Shown: piece after piece, positions 41,312 to 49,779 of the stretch
How positions within the stretch are numbered: position 1 is the stretch's first letter
How the letters are laid out: every line of letters starts with the position of its first letter
Program-made: the position numbers and the translations under genes
Notes under the pieces: generated by a model
The model's database searches: none
What the model was told of the DNA's origin: nothing
The model's input: the letters and a program-made list of their open reading frames with translations, nothing else
Assembly (NCBI GenBank): GCA_035456405.1
Contig: DATIDG010000060.1
Coordinates: forward strand, 4,667-68,666
Source: JAGVSZ01 sp035456405
Lineage (GTDB): Bacteria; Pseudomonadota; Gammaproteobacteria; Burkholderiales; SG8-39
Length of the DNA: 64,000 nucleotides
Reading direction: 5' to 3'

Positions 41312-41488
41312 TCAATCGTGGTTGTACTGCGGGAAGCCGGCGGCCTGGAGGCGCGCCTTCTCGGCCTCGTTCCACGTGACCCAGCTTACGCCTTCCTTGT
41401 AACGCGGATCCGACGCGCAGCCGGCGAGTGCGCCGAACGCAACGACCGCGAGAATCACCTTCAAGGAAGTACGGAAAAAGCTGTCCAT
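41312..41488 (-). CDS. GFPQY-family small lipoprotein 4
   Basis: A 58-residue lipoprotein from the ATG at 41488, with AGGAG 7 bases upstream. The signal peptide ends GALAGC; the mature part reads ASDPRYKEGVSWVTWNEAEK and ends QAAGFPQYNHD. It is short enough to be missed by ordinary gene calling. It is separated from member 5 by the 144-bp repeat block. Confidence 0.78.
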   Translation of the reverse strand: MDSFFRTSLKVILAVVAFGALAGCASDPRYKEGVSWVTWNEAEKARLQAAGFPQYNHD

Positions 41489-41588
41489 GACACACTCCTA
41501 GTTGGCGCGGCACACGGCGCGCCCAGGGAGCGAACAAACGCGCGGCGCCCGCTATTCCAGCGACATACGAGTCCGGCCCCGCAGCGGA

Positions 41589-41931
41589 TGCGCGCCGGAA
41601 CGGCGAAGCAGGGGCCCCGCTTGCGGGGATGCGACCCTGGAGGCGCGCAGCGCACGCGGCAGCGGCGCGCATTCGCCCGCTTTGGGGTCGCACCTACCGC
41701 CTGCGGCGGCAGACACTGCTCCGCCCTCCGCGTGCGCGCCGGAACGGCGAAGCAGGGGCCCCGCTTGCGGGGATGCGACCCTGGAGGCGCGCAGCGCACG
41801 CGGCAGCGGCGCGCATTCGCCCGCTTTGGGGTCGCACCTACCGCCTGCGGCGGCAGGCACTGCTCCGCCCTCCGCCTGCGCGCCGGAACGGCGAAGCAGG
41901 GGCAGACACTGCTCCGCCCTCCGCGTGCGCG
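41589..41931. repeat. 144-bp tandem repeat block (two full copies, one deleted copy)
   Basis: Units begin with TGCGCGCCGGAACGGCG at 41589, 41733 and 41877, an exact 144-bp period. Copies 1 and 2 are nearly identical; copy 3 has lost the middle and keeps about 55 bp. Because 144 is a multiple of 3, several frames stay open across it, but those open frames look like artefacts. The block fills most of the 446-bp gap between lipoprotein genes 4 and 5 and has internal palindromes (for example CCCCGCTTGCGGGG). Confidence 0.9.
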
Positions 41932-41934
41932 CCG

Positions 41935-42108
41935 CTAGCGGTCGCCGCCGCCGTCGGTGTACTGGGGAAACCCCGCCGCGTCGAGACGGGCCTTCTCCTG
42001 CTCGTTCCACAGGACCCACTCGAGTCCCTGGCTGTAGCGGGGGTCGCTCGCGCAGGCTGAAATTGCCGCGACCGCGAGCGCGAGGCACACTGCGCGGATC
42101 GCAGTCAC
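41935..42108 (-). CDS. GFPQY-family small lipoprotein 5
   Basis: A 57-residue lipoprotein starting at a GTG at 42108, with AAGGG 7 bases upstream, 3 bp after the GlcG-like stop codon and so probably in that operon. The lipobox is ISAC; the mature part reads ASDPRYSQGLEWVLWNEQEK, then LDAAGFPQY and a Gly/Asp tail. It is the first of the five in transcription order. Confidence 0.75.
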   Translation of the reverse strand: MTAIRAVCLALAVAAISACASDPRYSQGLEWVLWNEQEKARLDAAGFPQYTDGGGDR

Positions 42109-42111
42109 GCA

Positions 42112-42516
42112 TCACCCTTTGAGCACTGCGTCTATTCCGGCCTGGGCAATCTGCTCGTCCTCGTGCGATTGAACCCCCGAGACGCCGACCGCGCCGACAC
42201 ACTCGCCGTCGACCTTGATCGGCACGCCGCCCTGCACGGGCAGCACCGGCATCTTGAGCATCGAGAGCCGTCCGCTCTTCACGCGTTCCTCCCAGGCACC
42301 GCTCGGGCGCCGCGAGACTGCCGCGGTGCGAGCCTTCTCGACCGCAATCTGGGCGTTGGCGGGCGTGGCGCCGTCCATCCGCTCGAAGCCGAGCAGGTGG
42401 CCGCCGTCGTCCACGATGGCGATCGCAACGATCCAGTTGTTGCGGATCGCCTCCGCCTCGGCGGCGGCGGCAACGTGCTTCACGTCTGCCAGCGTCAATG
42501 CAGGACGTACTCGCAT
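42112..42516 (-). CDS. GlcG/HbpS-like heme-binding-type protein
   Basis: A 134-residue protein of the GlcG/HbpS family (LTLADVKHVAAAAEAEAIRN; IAIVDDGGHLLGFERMDGAT; VGAVGVSGVQSHEDEQIAQA). Family members bind heme or act in redox stress or with flavin enzymes; a precise role cannot be given. The ATG at 42516 overlaps the prpE stop (TGATG) and has GGAGG upstream, so the two are coupled. Confidence 0.88.
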   Translation of the reverse strand: MRVRPALTLADVKHVAAAAEAEAIRNNWIVAIAIVDDGGHLLGFERMDGATPANAQIAVEKARTAAVSRRPSGAWEERVKSGRLSMLKMPVLPVQGGVPIKVDGECVGAVGVSGVQSHEDEQIAQAGIDAVLKG

Positions 42517-44420
42517 CACTTGCCTCCTATCGCCGTCCGGATCTGCTCGAGCGCGGTCGGGTCCTCGATCGTCGTCAGATCGCCCGGGTCGCGCCCCTCG
42601 GCGAGCGCCTGGATCGAGCGCCGCAGGAGCTTGCCCGAACGCGTCTTGGGCAGCAGGGTCACGAAGTGGACCCGCGAGGGGCGGGCGATCGCGCCGAGCA
42701 GGCGGTCGACGGTCTGCATGACTTCCTTCTCCTGCGCCGCCCGCTGTTCGGCCGTCGCCACCTGCGCGGCGTCCTTGACCACCGCAAATGCGAGCGGCAT
42801 CTGGCCCTTGAGCTGGTCGGCGACTCCGACCACCGCGACCTCCGCAACGTTCGGATGCGACGACACCGCCTCCTCGATCTCGCGCGTGCCGAGTCGGTGG
42901 CCGGCGACGTTTATCACGTCGTCGGTGCGGCCGAGGATGAAGAAGTAGCCGTCCTTGTCGCGGATGCCCCAGTCGAAGGTGGAATACACCTGCTTCGTCT
43001 TGAACGTCGTGAAATAGGTGCTGACGAAGCGTTCGTCGTCGCCCCACACCGTCGTCATCACGCCGGGCGGGAGCGGCGGGACGATCGCCACCACGCCCTT
43101 CTCGTCGGGGCCGCATTGCGACGCGTCGGACTCGCGCAGGAGCTGCAGGTCGTAACCGTAGGCCGCGAAGGACGGGCTGCCGAACTTGATCGGCGTCCTC
43201 TCGACACCCGGCACGGCGGTGAGGATCGGCCAGCCGGTTTCCGTCTGCCAGTAATGGTCGATCACCAGCTTGCCGAGCGCCTCCGAGATCCAGACGTGGG
43301 TGGGCTCGTCGAGCGGCTCGCCAGCGAGGAAGAGATACCTCAGGCTCGAGAGGTCGTACTTCTTCAGGAACGCCGGGTCCTGCTTCTTGAGCACGCGGAT
43401 CGCGGTCGGCGCCGAGAACATCACCGTCGCCTTGTAATCCTGCACGATCTTCCACCATATCCCCGCGTCAGGGCGGATAGGCGTGCCTTCGTACATGATG
43501 GTCGTCATGCCCGCGATGAGCGGGCCGTAGATGATGTAGGAGTGTCCCACCACCCAGCCGATGTCGCTGGTCGTGAACATCGTCTCGCCCGCGCTGCCGC
43601 AGTAGATGTGCTTCATCGAAGACGCGAGCGCGACGGTGTAGCCGCCCGTATCGCGCTGCACGCCCTTCGGCTTGCCGGTCGTGCCCGAGGTGTAGAGGAT
43701 GTACGACGGCTCGCTCGACTCGAGCCAGGTCACTGGCACCTTTGCGTCGAGGTGCTTCGCGCGCAGCTCCTCCCAGTCGACGTCGCGCGCGGGGACCCGC
43801 TTCGCCGCCGGGTCGACCCCGCGATGCACCAGGAGCACCCTCTCCGGCTTCGACTGCGCGAGGCCGATCGCCTCGTCGAGCAGCGGCTTGTAGTGCACCG
43901 CCTTGCCTGCGCGCATCCCGCCGTCGGAAGAGATGATCAGCCTGGGTTTCGCGTCGTCGATGCGCGCGGCGAGGCTGTGCGCGGCGAAACCGCCGAACAC
44001 CACCGAGTGGATCGCGCCGATGCGCGCGCAAGCGAGCATCGCGAACGCTGCCTCCGCGATCATCGGCATGTAGATCAGCACCCGGTCGCCGCGCTTCACC
44101 CCGAGCGACTGCATCATCGCCGCCGCGCGGTTCACCTCCGCGTGGAGCTCCAGGTAGGTGTACGTAACGTGCTTGTCGACCTCGGTCGAGATCCAGACCA
44201 GCGCGGGCTGGTCGCCGCGCGCGGCGAGATGCCGGTCGACCGCGTTGTAGCACAGGTTGGTCTCGCCGCCGACGAACCACTTCGCGAACGGCGGTCGCGA
44301 GTAGTCCAGCACCCGCCCGAACGGCTTGTGCCAGTCGACGAGCTTCGCCTGCTCGGTCCAGAACGCGTCGCGGTCCTCGAGGGAACGGGCATGAAAGGCC
44401 CGGTATGTCTCACCAGCCAT
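42516..44420 (-). CDS. prpE: Propionyl-CoA synthetase
   Basis: A 634-residue acyl-CoA synthetase related to Acs but with the PrpE pattern: FGRVLDYSRPPFAKWFVGGE, the P-loop YTSGTTGKPKGVQRDTGGY, YWQTETGWPI, GRTDDVINVAGHRLGT and PKTRSGKLLRR with K597. It activates propionate, perhaps also acrylate or 3-hydroxypropionate. The ATG at 44420 has AGGAGG upstream. The AcuI-like gene lies 70 bp upstream on the same strand; no methylcitrate cycle genes are present here. Confidence 0.93.
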   Translation of the reverse strand: MAGETYRAFHARSLEDRDAFWTEQAKLVDWHKPFGRVLDYSRPPFAKWFVGGETNLCYNAVDRHLAARGDQPALVWISTEVDKHVTYTYLELHAEVNRAAAMMQSLGVKRGDRVLIYMPMIAEAAFAMLACARIGAIHSVVFGGFAAHSLAARIDDAKPRLIISSDGGMRAGKAVHYKPLLDEAIGLAQSKPERVLLVHRGVDPAAKRVPARDVDWEELRAKHLDAKVPVTWLESSEPSYILYTSGTTGKPKGVQRDTGGYTVALASSMKHIYCGSAGETMFTTSDIGWVVGHSYIIYGPLIAGMTTIMYEGTPIRPDAGIWWKIVQDYKATVMFSAPTAIRVLKKQDPAFLKKYDLSSLRYLFLAGEPLDEPTHVWISEALGKLVIDHYWQTETGWPILTAVPGVERTPIKFGSPSFAAYGYDLQLLRESDASQCGPDEKGVVAIVPPLPPGVMTTVWGDDERFVSTYFTTFKTKQVYSTFDWGIRDKDGYFFILGRTDDVINVAGHRLGTREIEEAVSSHPNVAEVAVVGVADQLKGQMPLAFAVVKDAAQVATAEQRAAQEKEVMQTVDRLLGAIARPSRVHFVTLLPKTRSGKLLRRSIQALAEGRDPGDLTTIEDPTALEQIRTAIGGK

Positions 44421-44490
44421 GACTCCTCCTTCGTCGGATCTACCGCTCCTGGGCGTCTCGTGTTGTCCGCAACGGCCGGTCTGCGCCGCC

Positions 44491-45483
44491 TCATGCCGCC
44501 ATGTCGACGACCACCCTGCCCCGCACCCGCGCCTTGATGAAGTCATCGAACGCCTTGGGCAGGTCGTCGAACGGGATGGTACGGGTGAGCTGCGCGAGAT
44601 GCTTCGGGCGCATGTCGGTCGCCAGCCGCTGCCACACGTGCTGGCGCTGCGCCATCGGACAGTTCACCGAATCGACGCCCAGCAGGCTCACGCCCCGCAG
44701 GATGAACGGCGCGACGGTGGTGTTCAGGTTCATGCCCGCCGCGAGGCCGACCGACGCGAGCGGCGCGCCGATCTGCATGGTGCTCGCCAGCCAGGCGAGC
44801 ATCTCGCCGCCGAGATTGTCCACCGCGCCGGCCCACGTCGCCTTGTCGAGCGGCTTGATCTTCGCGAGATCTAGGCTCGAGCGGAGCATCACCTCCTTCG
44901 CGCCGATGCCCTTCAGGTAGTCCGCCTCGTGCTCCTTGCCGGTGATCGCGACGACGTGATGGCCGAGGCCGGCGAGGATGTCGATCGCGATCGACCCGAC
45001 GCCGCCGGTGGCGCCGGTGACCGCCACCGGTCCGGCGCCGGGCTGCAGCCCCTCGTGCTCCATCCGGACGACCGCGAGACCCGCGGTGAAGCCGGCCGTG
45101 CCGAGCGCCATCGCGTCGAAGAGGCTCATCCCCTTCGGCATCGGCACGACCCAGTCCGCCTTGACCCGCGCGTACTCGCCGTAGCCGCCGTCGTGCGCGA
45201 CGCCGATGTCGTAGCTCGTGGCGACGACCGCGTCGCCCTTCTTGAAGCGCGGGTCGCTCGACTCGATCACGGTGCCCGAAAGGTCGATGCCGCCCACGCA
45301 CGGGAACCGGCGAATGATCCGGCCCGCGCCGGTCGCGGCGAGCGCATCCTTGTAGTTCACGCACGAGTAGGCGACGCGGACGGTCACCTCGCCCTTGTCG
45401 AGCTCGTCGATCGACGCCTGTTCGAACGAGGCGACGACCTTCTTCTCGACCTCGCGCAGACGATAGACCCTGAACTTTTCCAT
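44491..45483 (-). CDS. acuI: Acrylyl-CoA reductase (AcuI/YhdH-type) zinc-less MDR oxidoreductase
   Basis: A 330-residue medium-chain oxidoreductase of the YhdH/AcuI group: VAYSCVNYKDALAATGAGRI, FPCVGGIDLSGTVIES, and the NADPH motif VTGATGGVGSIAIDILAGLG. The group reduces acrylyl-CoA to propionyl-CoA. Next to prpE this suggests handling of acrylate, propionate or 3-hydroxypropionate. The ATG has GGAGG 8 bases upstream. A CGTAAG motif lies about 45 bp upstream, overlapping the zapE stop. Confidence 0.88.
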   Translation of the reverse strand: MEKFRVYRLREVEKKVVASFEQASIDELDKGEVTVRVAYSCVNYKDALAATGAGRIIRRFPCVGGIDLSGTVIESSDPRFKKGDAVVATSYDIGVAHDGGYGEYARVKADWVVPMPKGMSLFDAMALGTAGFTAGLAVVRMEHEGLQPGAGPVAVTGATGGVGSIAIDILAGLGHHVVAITGKEHEADYLKGIGAKEVMLRSSLDLAKIKPLDKATWAGAVDNLGGEMLAWLASTMQIGAPLASVGLAAGMNLNTTVAPFILRGVSLLGVDSVNCPMAQRQHVWQRLATDMRPKHLAQLTRTIPFDDLPKAFDDFIKARVRGRVVVDMAA

Positions 45484-45527
45484 TCGCGGTGCCTCCTTCC
45501 TTATAACCCGTGCGCCTGACGCGGCGC

Positions 45528-46772
45528 TTACGTGGATGCGGCGACCGGCGCCGGCGATTCGCCCACCAGCGCCACCGGGCCCGCACCCGGGCCGCGCCGC
45601 GCCGCAATCAGGTACTCCTGCGTCTGCATCTCGATCAGCCGGCTCACCGTGCGCTGGAACTCGTGTGCGAGCTTTCCCTCCGGGTACAGCCCCTCGGGCG
45701 CGGCCTCCGCCGAGACGATCAGGTTCACCTTGGCATCGTAGAAGACGTCGACGAGCAGCGTGAAGCGCCGCGCCGCGTCGGCCTGGCGCGCAGTCATCCG
45801 CGGCACGTTGGACACGAGAACGGTGTGGAAACGCTGCGCCAGATCGAGGTAGTCGAGCTGGGAGCGCGGCCCGCCGCAGAGCACCTCGAAATCGAACCAC
45901 ACCACGCCGCCCGCGCGCTTGCGGTGCCGGACCACCCGGCCCTCGACGTCGAGATCGTGGAACTCCTCCTCCACGTCGGCGACCTGTCGGAACGCACGCT
46001 CGAGCGCGCGCTCCGCCTCGGGGCCGAGGGGCGTGTGATAGACCTCGATCCTCTCGAGTGCGCGGCGCCGGTAGTCGACCGGCCCGTCCAGCGGAACGAG
46101 GTCGAGGCGCTCCTTGATGAGCCCGATCGTGGGCAGGAAGCGGCTGCGCTGCAGCCCGTCGGCGTAAAGCGCATCCGGTTGATAGTTCGAGGTCATGCAG
46201 AACACGACGCCGCGCTCCATGGTCTGCTGGAGCAGCCGTCCGAGGATCATCGCATCGGCGATGTCGTTGACGTGAAACTCGTCGAAGCAGATCAGCCGGT
46301 AGCGCTTCGCGACGCGCGCGGCGACCGCATCGAGCGGATCCTCGCGCCCCTTCAGGCGCTCGAGCTCCCGGTGGATGTCGCGCATGAAGTGATGGAAGTG
46401 GACCCGGCGCTTGCGCACGAGCGGCACCGTCAGGTAGAAGCTGTCCATCAGGAAGCTCTTGCCCCGTCCGACCGGGCCCCAGAGGTACGCCCCGCGCGGC
46501 AGCGGCGGCCGCACCACCATGCGCCGCAGCGCGCTGGAGCGCCGCGACTTGTAGTCCACCCACTGCTCGTAGGTCCGCTGGAGCCGCTGCACGGCGGCGT
46601 ATTGCGCGTCGTCCGCGACGAAGCCGCGCCGCGCCAGCGTCTCTCGGTAGTACTCGAGGACGGTGAGCGGGAGCCGCTTCGCCGGCTCGGTGTACTCCGC
46701 CGAGTCGAACACGCTGTCCCCGATCGAGGGCAGGTGCTCCTGCCCTGCGGGCGCGGAAGGGTTGTCCTGCAT
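45528..46772 (-). CDS. zapE: Cell-division ATPase ZapE (AFG1-like)
   Basis: A 414-residue AAA-type ATPase. Walker A is GPVGRGKS at 99-106 and Walker B is ICFDEFHV with D164 and E165; LGRLLQQTMERGVVFCMTSN and FYDAKVNLIVSAE are typical of the AFG1/ZapE family. ZapE associates with the FtsZ ring under stress in E. coli. In betaproteobacteria it commonly follows the 2-oxoglutarate dehydrogenase genes, as here, 67 bp after lpd. Confidence 0.94.
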   Translation of the reverse strand: MQDNPSAPAGQEHLPSIGDSVFDSAEYTEPAKRLPLTVLEYYRETLARRGFVADDAQYAAVQRLQRTYEQWVDYKSRRSSALRRMVVRPPLPRGAYLWGPVGRGKSFLMDSFYLTVPLVRKRRVHFHHFMRDIHRELERLKGREDPLDAVAARVAKRYRLICFDEFHVNDIADAMILGRLLQQTMERGVVFCMTSNYQPDALYADGLQRSRFLPTIGLIKERLDLVPLDGPVDYRRRALERIEVYHTPLGPEAERALERAFRQVADVEEEFHDLDVEGRVVRHRKRAGGVVWFDFEVLCGGPRSQLDYLDLAQRFHTVLVSNVPRMTARQADAARRFTLLVDVFYDAKVNLIVSAEAAPEGLYPEGKLAHEFQRTVSRLIEMQTQEYLIAARRGPGAGPVALVGESPAPVAAST

Positions 46773-46839
46773 CGAAGCCGTCAGCCGTTGGTTGCCGGCC
46801 CAAGTCTACTGCAAGGCCCGAGGCTGACGGCCTGCCGCT

Positions 46840-48270
46840 TCACATGTTGAGGGCGCGCTTGTCGACGGCGAGCGCCGCCTCGTGCATCACCTCCGACAGC
46901 GACGGGTGCGCATGGACGATCCGCGCGATGTCTTCGGAGGCGGCGCGAAACTCCATCGCTACGACCGCCTCGGCGATCAGCTCCGAGGCGTGCGTGTTGA
47001 TGATGTGCACGCCCAGGATCTCGTCGGTCCGCTGGTGCGCGAGCATCTTCACGAAGCCGCTCGTGTCGCCGTGCCCGAGCGCGCGGCCGTTGATGCTGAA
47101 CGGGAACTGCCCGACGCGGTAGGGCGTGCCGTCGCTCTTGAGCTGCTGCTCCGTCTTGCCCACCCAGGCGATCTCGGGCGAGGTGTAGATGACCCAGGGG
47201 ATGGTTTCGAGGTTGACGTGGGCCTTCTGGCCCGCGATCAGCTCCGCGACCATGACGCCCTCCTCCTCCCCCTTGTGCGCGAGCATCGGCCCGCGCACGA
47301 CGTCGCCGATCGCATAGACGTTGGGGAGGTTGCTGCGGCAGTGGTCATCGACCTCGACGCAGCCGCGCGCGTCGATCTTGAGGCCCACCGCGTCGGCACC
47401 GAGCCCGTCGGTGTTCGGCACGCGCCCGACTGACACGACTAACCGGTCGCACTCGAGCTGCTCCGCCTTGCCATCGAGCTCGTAGTCGACCTTGACGCCT
47501 TTCTTCGTTGCCTCGACCTTGCCGATCTTCACCCCGAGGCGGATGTCGAGTGCCTGCTTCCTGGTGAAGATCTTCCAGGCTTCCTTCGAGACGCTCTCGT
47601 CCGCCGCGGCGAGAAAGGTCGGCAGCGCCTCGAGCACCGTGACTTGCGCGCCGAGCCGACGCCAGACGCTCCCCAGCTCGAGGCCGATCACGCCGGCGCC
47701 GATCACGCCGAGCCGCTTCGGCAACTCGGTGAATGCCAGCGCGCCGACGTTGTCGCAGACGACCTCGTTGTCGACCGGCACGCCCGGAAGATGCCGCGCC
47801 TTCGACCCGGTGGCGATCACGACCGCCTTCGCCTCGACGATCTCGGCCGCCCCGGCCCCGCCGACCTCGACCTGCCAGCCCGCGCCGCCCCGTCCGACGA
47901 ACTTGCCGTGCCCCTTCAGCCAGGCGATCTTGTTCTTGCGGAAGAGCGTTTCGATGCCCTTCGTCATCTTCGCGACGACCGCCTCCTTGCGCGCGAGCAT
48001 CTTGCCAACGTCCATCTTCGCCCCGGTCACGGTGACGCCGTGGTCGGCGAGGCCGGTCAGCGCGTGCTCGTACTGCTCGGACGATTCGAGCAGTGCCTTC
48101 GACGGGATGCAGCCGACGTTCAGGCAGGTCCCGCCCAGCTTGGGCTCGCCGGCGGGATTGCGCCACGACTCCGCGCACGCGGTCGAGAGACCGAGCTGTG
48201 CCGCGCGGATCGCCGAGATGTAACCGGCCGGTCCGGCGCCGATGACGAGAACGTCGAACGTCTGTGCCAT
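46840..48270 (-). CDS. lpd: Dihydrolipoyl dehydrogenase (E3)
   Basis: A 476-residue FAD disulfide oxidoreductase that reoxidises the lipoyl group of SucB. The FAD motif is VIGAGPAGYISAIRAAQLG, the redox disulfide is C49/C54 in GGTCLNVGCIPSKALL, and the C-terminal His/Glu pair is H455 and E460 in HAHPSLSE. It is the third gene of the sucA-sucB-lpd unit, after a 99-bp gap that contains an inverted repeat. Confidence 0.96.
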   Translation of the reverse strand: MAQTFDVLVIGAGPAGYISAIRAAQLGLSTACAESWRNPAGEPKLGGTCLNVGCIPSKALLESSEQYEHALTGLADHGVTVTGAKMDVGKMLARKEAVVAKMTKGIETLFRKNKIAWLKGHGKFVGRGGAGWQVEVGGAGAAEIVEAKAVVIATGSKARHLPGVPVDNEVVCDNVGALAFTELPKRLGVIGAGVIGLELGSVWRRLGAQVTVLEALPTFLAAADESVSKEAWKIFTRKQALDIRLGVKIGKVEATKKGVKVDYELDGKAEQLECDRLVVSVGRVPNTDGLGADAVGLKIDARGCVEVDDHCRSNLPNVYAIGDVVRGPMLAHKGEEEGVMVAELIAGQKAHVNLETIPWVIYTSPEIAWVGKTEQQLKSDGTPYRVGQFPFSINGRALGHGDTSGFVKMLAHQRTDEILGVHIINTHASELIAEAVVAMEFRAASEDIARIVHAHPSLSEVMHEAALAVDKRALNM

Positions 48271-48285
48271 ACCAGAGACCCCTTA

Positions 48286-48362
48286 ACCGCAAAGTCGCGA
48301 AGCGCGCAAAGGTCGCAAAGACCTTTCGTTGCGCTTCTTTGCGTCTTTCGCGTCTTTGCGGT
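48286..48362. repeat. CGCAAAG-rich imperfect inverted repeat between sucB and lpd
   Basis: The ends ACCGCAAAG and CTTTGCGGT are inverted, and CGCAAAG/CTTTGCG elements recur inside, so the 77-bp stretch can fold into one long imperfect hairpin with an apical AAAGGTC...GACCTTT stem. Such GCAAAGACGC-type repeats are seen between genes in many environmental genomes. It may affect the ratio of sucAB to lpd mRNA. Confidence 0.75.
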
Positions 48363-48369
48363 GAATGCC

Positions 48370-49647
48370 TTAGATGTCGAAGAGGAGCCGCGACGGATCC
48401 TCGAGCGCGTCCTTCATCGCGACGAGCGAGAGCACCGCCTCACGGCCGTCGATGATGCGGTGGTCGTAGGAGAGCGCGAGGTAGTTCATCGGGCGGATCA
48501 CGATCTGGCCGTTCTCCACCACCGCGCGGTCCTTCGTCGCGTGAATGCCGAGAATCGCGCTCTGGGGCGGGTTGATGATCGGTGTGGACAGCATCGATCC
48601 GAACACCCCGCCGTTGGAGATCGAGAACGTGCCGCCGGTCAGCTCCTCGATGCTGAGCTTGCCGTCCTGGGCGCGCTTGCCGAAATCGGCGATCTTCTTC
48701 TCGATCTCGGCGAACGACAGCTGGTCGGCGTCGCGAAGGATCGGCACCACCAGGCCGCGCGGGCTGCCCACCGCGATGCCGATGTCGAAGTAGCCGTGGT
48801 AGACGATGTCGTTGCCGTCCACCGACGCGTTCACGACCGGGAACTTGCGCAACGCGTGCACCGCGGCCTTCACGAAGAACGACATGAAGCCGAGCTTCAC
48901 GCCGTGCTCCTTCTCGAAGCGCTCCTGGTACTTCTTGCGCAGCTCCATCACCGGCTGCATGTTGACCTCGTTGAAGGTCGTCAGGATCGCGGCGGTGGAC
49001 TGGGAGAGGACCAGACGCTCGGCGACGCGCGCCCGCAGGCGACTCATCGGGACGCGCTGCTCCGGGCGGCCGGCGAGGATCTTGTCGACGCTCACCGGAG
49101 CGGGCGCCTGAGGGAGCGCCGGCTTCACTACTGGGGGAGCCGCGGGTCCGGGTACCGCGGCGGGCGCGGCCGTCTGCGCCCGCGTCAGCTGCTCCAGCAC
49201 GTCGCCCTTCGTGATGCGCCCCTCCCGCCCGCTGCCGGTGATCCGGGTCGGATCGACCGCGTGCTCCTCGACGAGCTTGCGGGCCGCGGGCATCAGGCGC
49301 GCATCTTGGCGCGCGGCCTCGGGCGCAGGACTCGGCGTCGGGGCGACGGCGACGGGCTCGGGACGAACCGCGGGCGCCGCCGGCGCCGCCGCCCCGGCCG
49401 CCGCTCTGGCCTCGGTGTCGATCGTCGCGATCACCTCCCCGGCGACCACCGTCACGCCGTCGCCCTTGAGCACCTTCGCGAGCACGCCATCCGCGGGCGC
49501 CGGCAGCTCCAGGACGACCTTGTCGGTCTCGATGTCGATGAGGTTCTCGTCGCGCTTAACAGCCTCGCCTTCCTTCTTGTGCCACGCGAGCAGCGTCGCC
49601 TCGGCAACCGATTCCGACAGCTGCGGCACCTTCACTTCGACCAGCAT
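48370..49647 (-). CDS. sucB: Dihydrolipoyl succinyltransferase (E2 of 2-oxoglutarate dehydrogenase)
   Basis: A 425-residue protein. One lipoyl domain carries the modified K43 in IDIETDKVVLEL. An Ala/Pro-rich linker, a peripheral subunit-binding domain (ARKLVEEHAVDPTRITGSGR) and a catalytic domain follow, with H396 and D400 in SYDHRIIDGRE. The ATG at 49647 was chosen because the family begins MLVEVKVPQLSES. It lies between sucA and lpd. Confidence 0.96.
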   Translation of the reverse strand: MLVEVKVPQLSESVAEATLLAWHKKEGEAVKRDENLIDIETDKVVLELPAPADGVLAKVLKGDGVTVVAGEVIATIDTEARAAAGAAAPAAPAVRPEPVAVAPTPSPAPEAARQDARLMPAARKLVEEHAVDPTRITGSGREGRITKGDVLEQLTRAQTAAPAAVPGPAAPPVVKPALPQAPAPVSVDKILAGRPEQRVPMSRLRARVAERLVLSQSTAAILTTFNEVNMQPVMELRKKYQERFEKEHGVKLGFMSFFVKAAVHALRKFPVVNASVDGNDIVYHGYFDIGIAVGSPRGLVVPILRDADQLSFAEIEKKIADFGKRAQDGKLSIEELTGGTFSISNGGVFGSMLSTPIINPPQSAILGIHATKDRAVVENGQIVIRPMNYLALSYDHRIIDGREAVLSLVAMKDALEDPSRLLFDI

Positions 49648-49779
49648 TGGAGACTCCGTTCGGTTTTTCACCGCGGTCGGCTGAGCTTCCCGACGGTGTA
49701 CTGCAAAAACTCGAGCGCGTAACGCGCCGGAGGCTGCGCCGCGATCGCGCGCGGCGCACGGTACACGAGGACTGCTACG

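Noticed and set aside
41589..41931. CRISPR-like array
   Set aside because: The units are 144 bp, contiguous and without unique spacers; no cas genes are nearby.
40649..42108. Lipoprotein frames as chance small open frames
   Set aside because: Five independent frames share a lipobox, spacing and the GFPQY motif, and at least three have good ribosome-binding sites; chance is very unlikely.
41461..42202. Several 112-216 residue open frames on both strands across 41461-42202
   Set aside because: They are kept open by the 144-bp repeat, whose length is divisible by 3, and by high GC content; none has a protein-like pattern or start signal, and two overlap the better supported lipoprotein genes.
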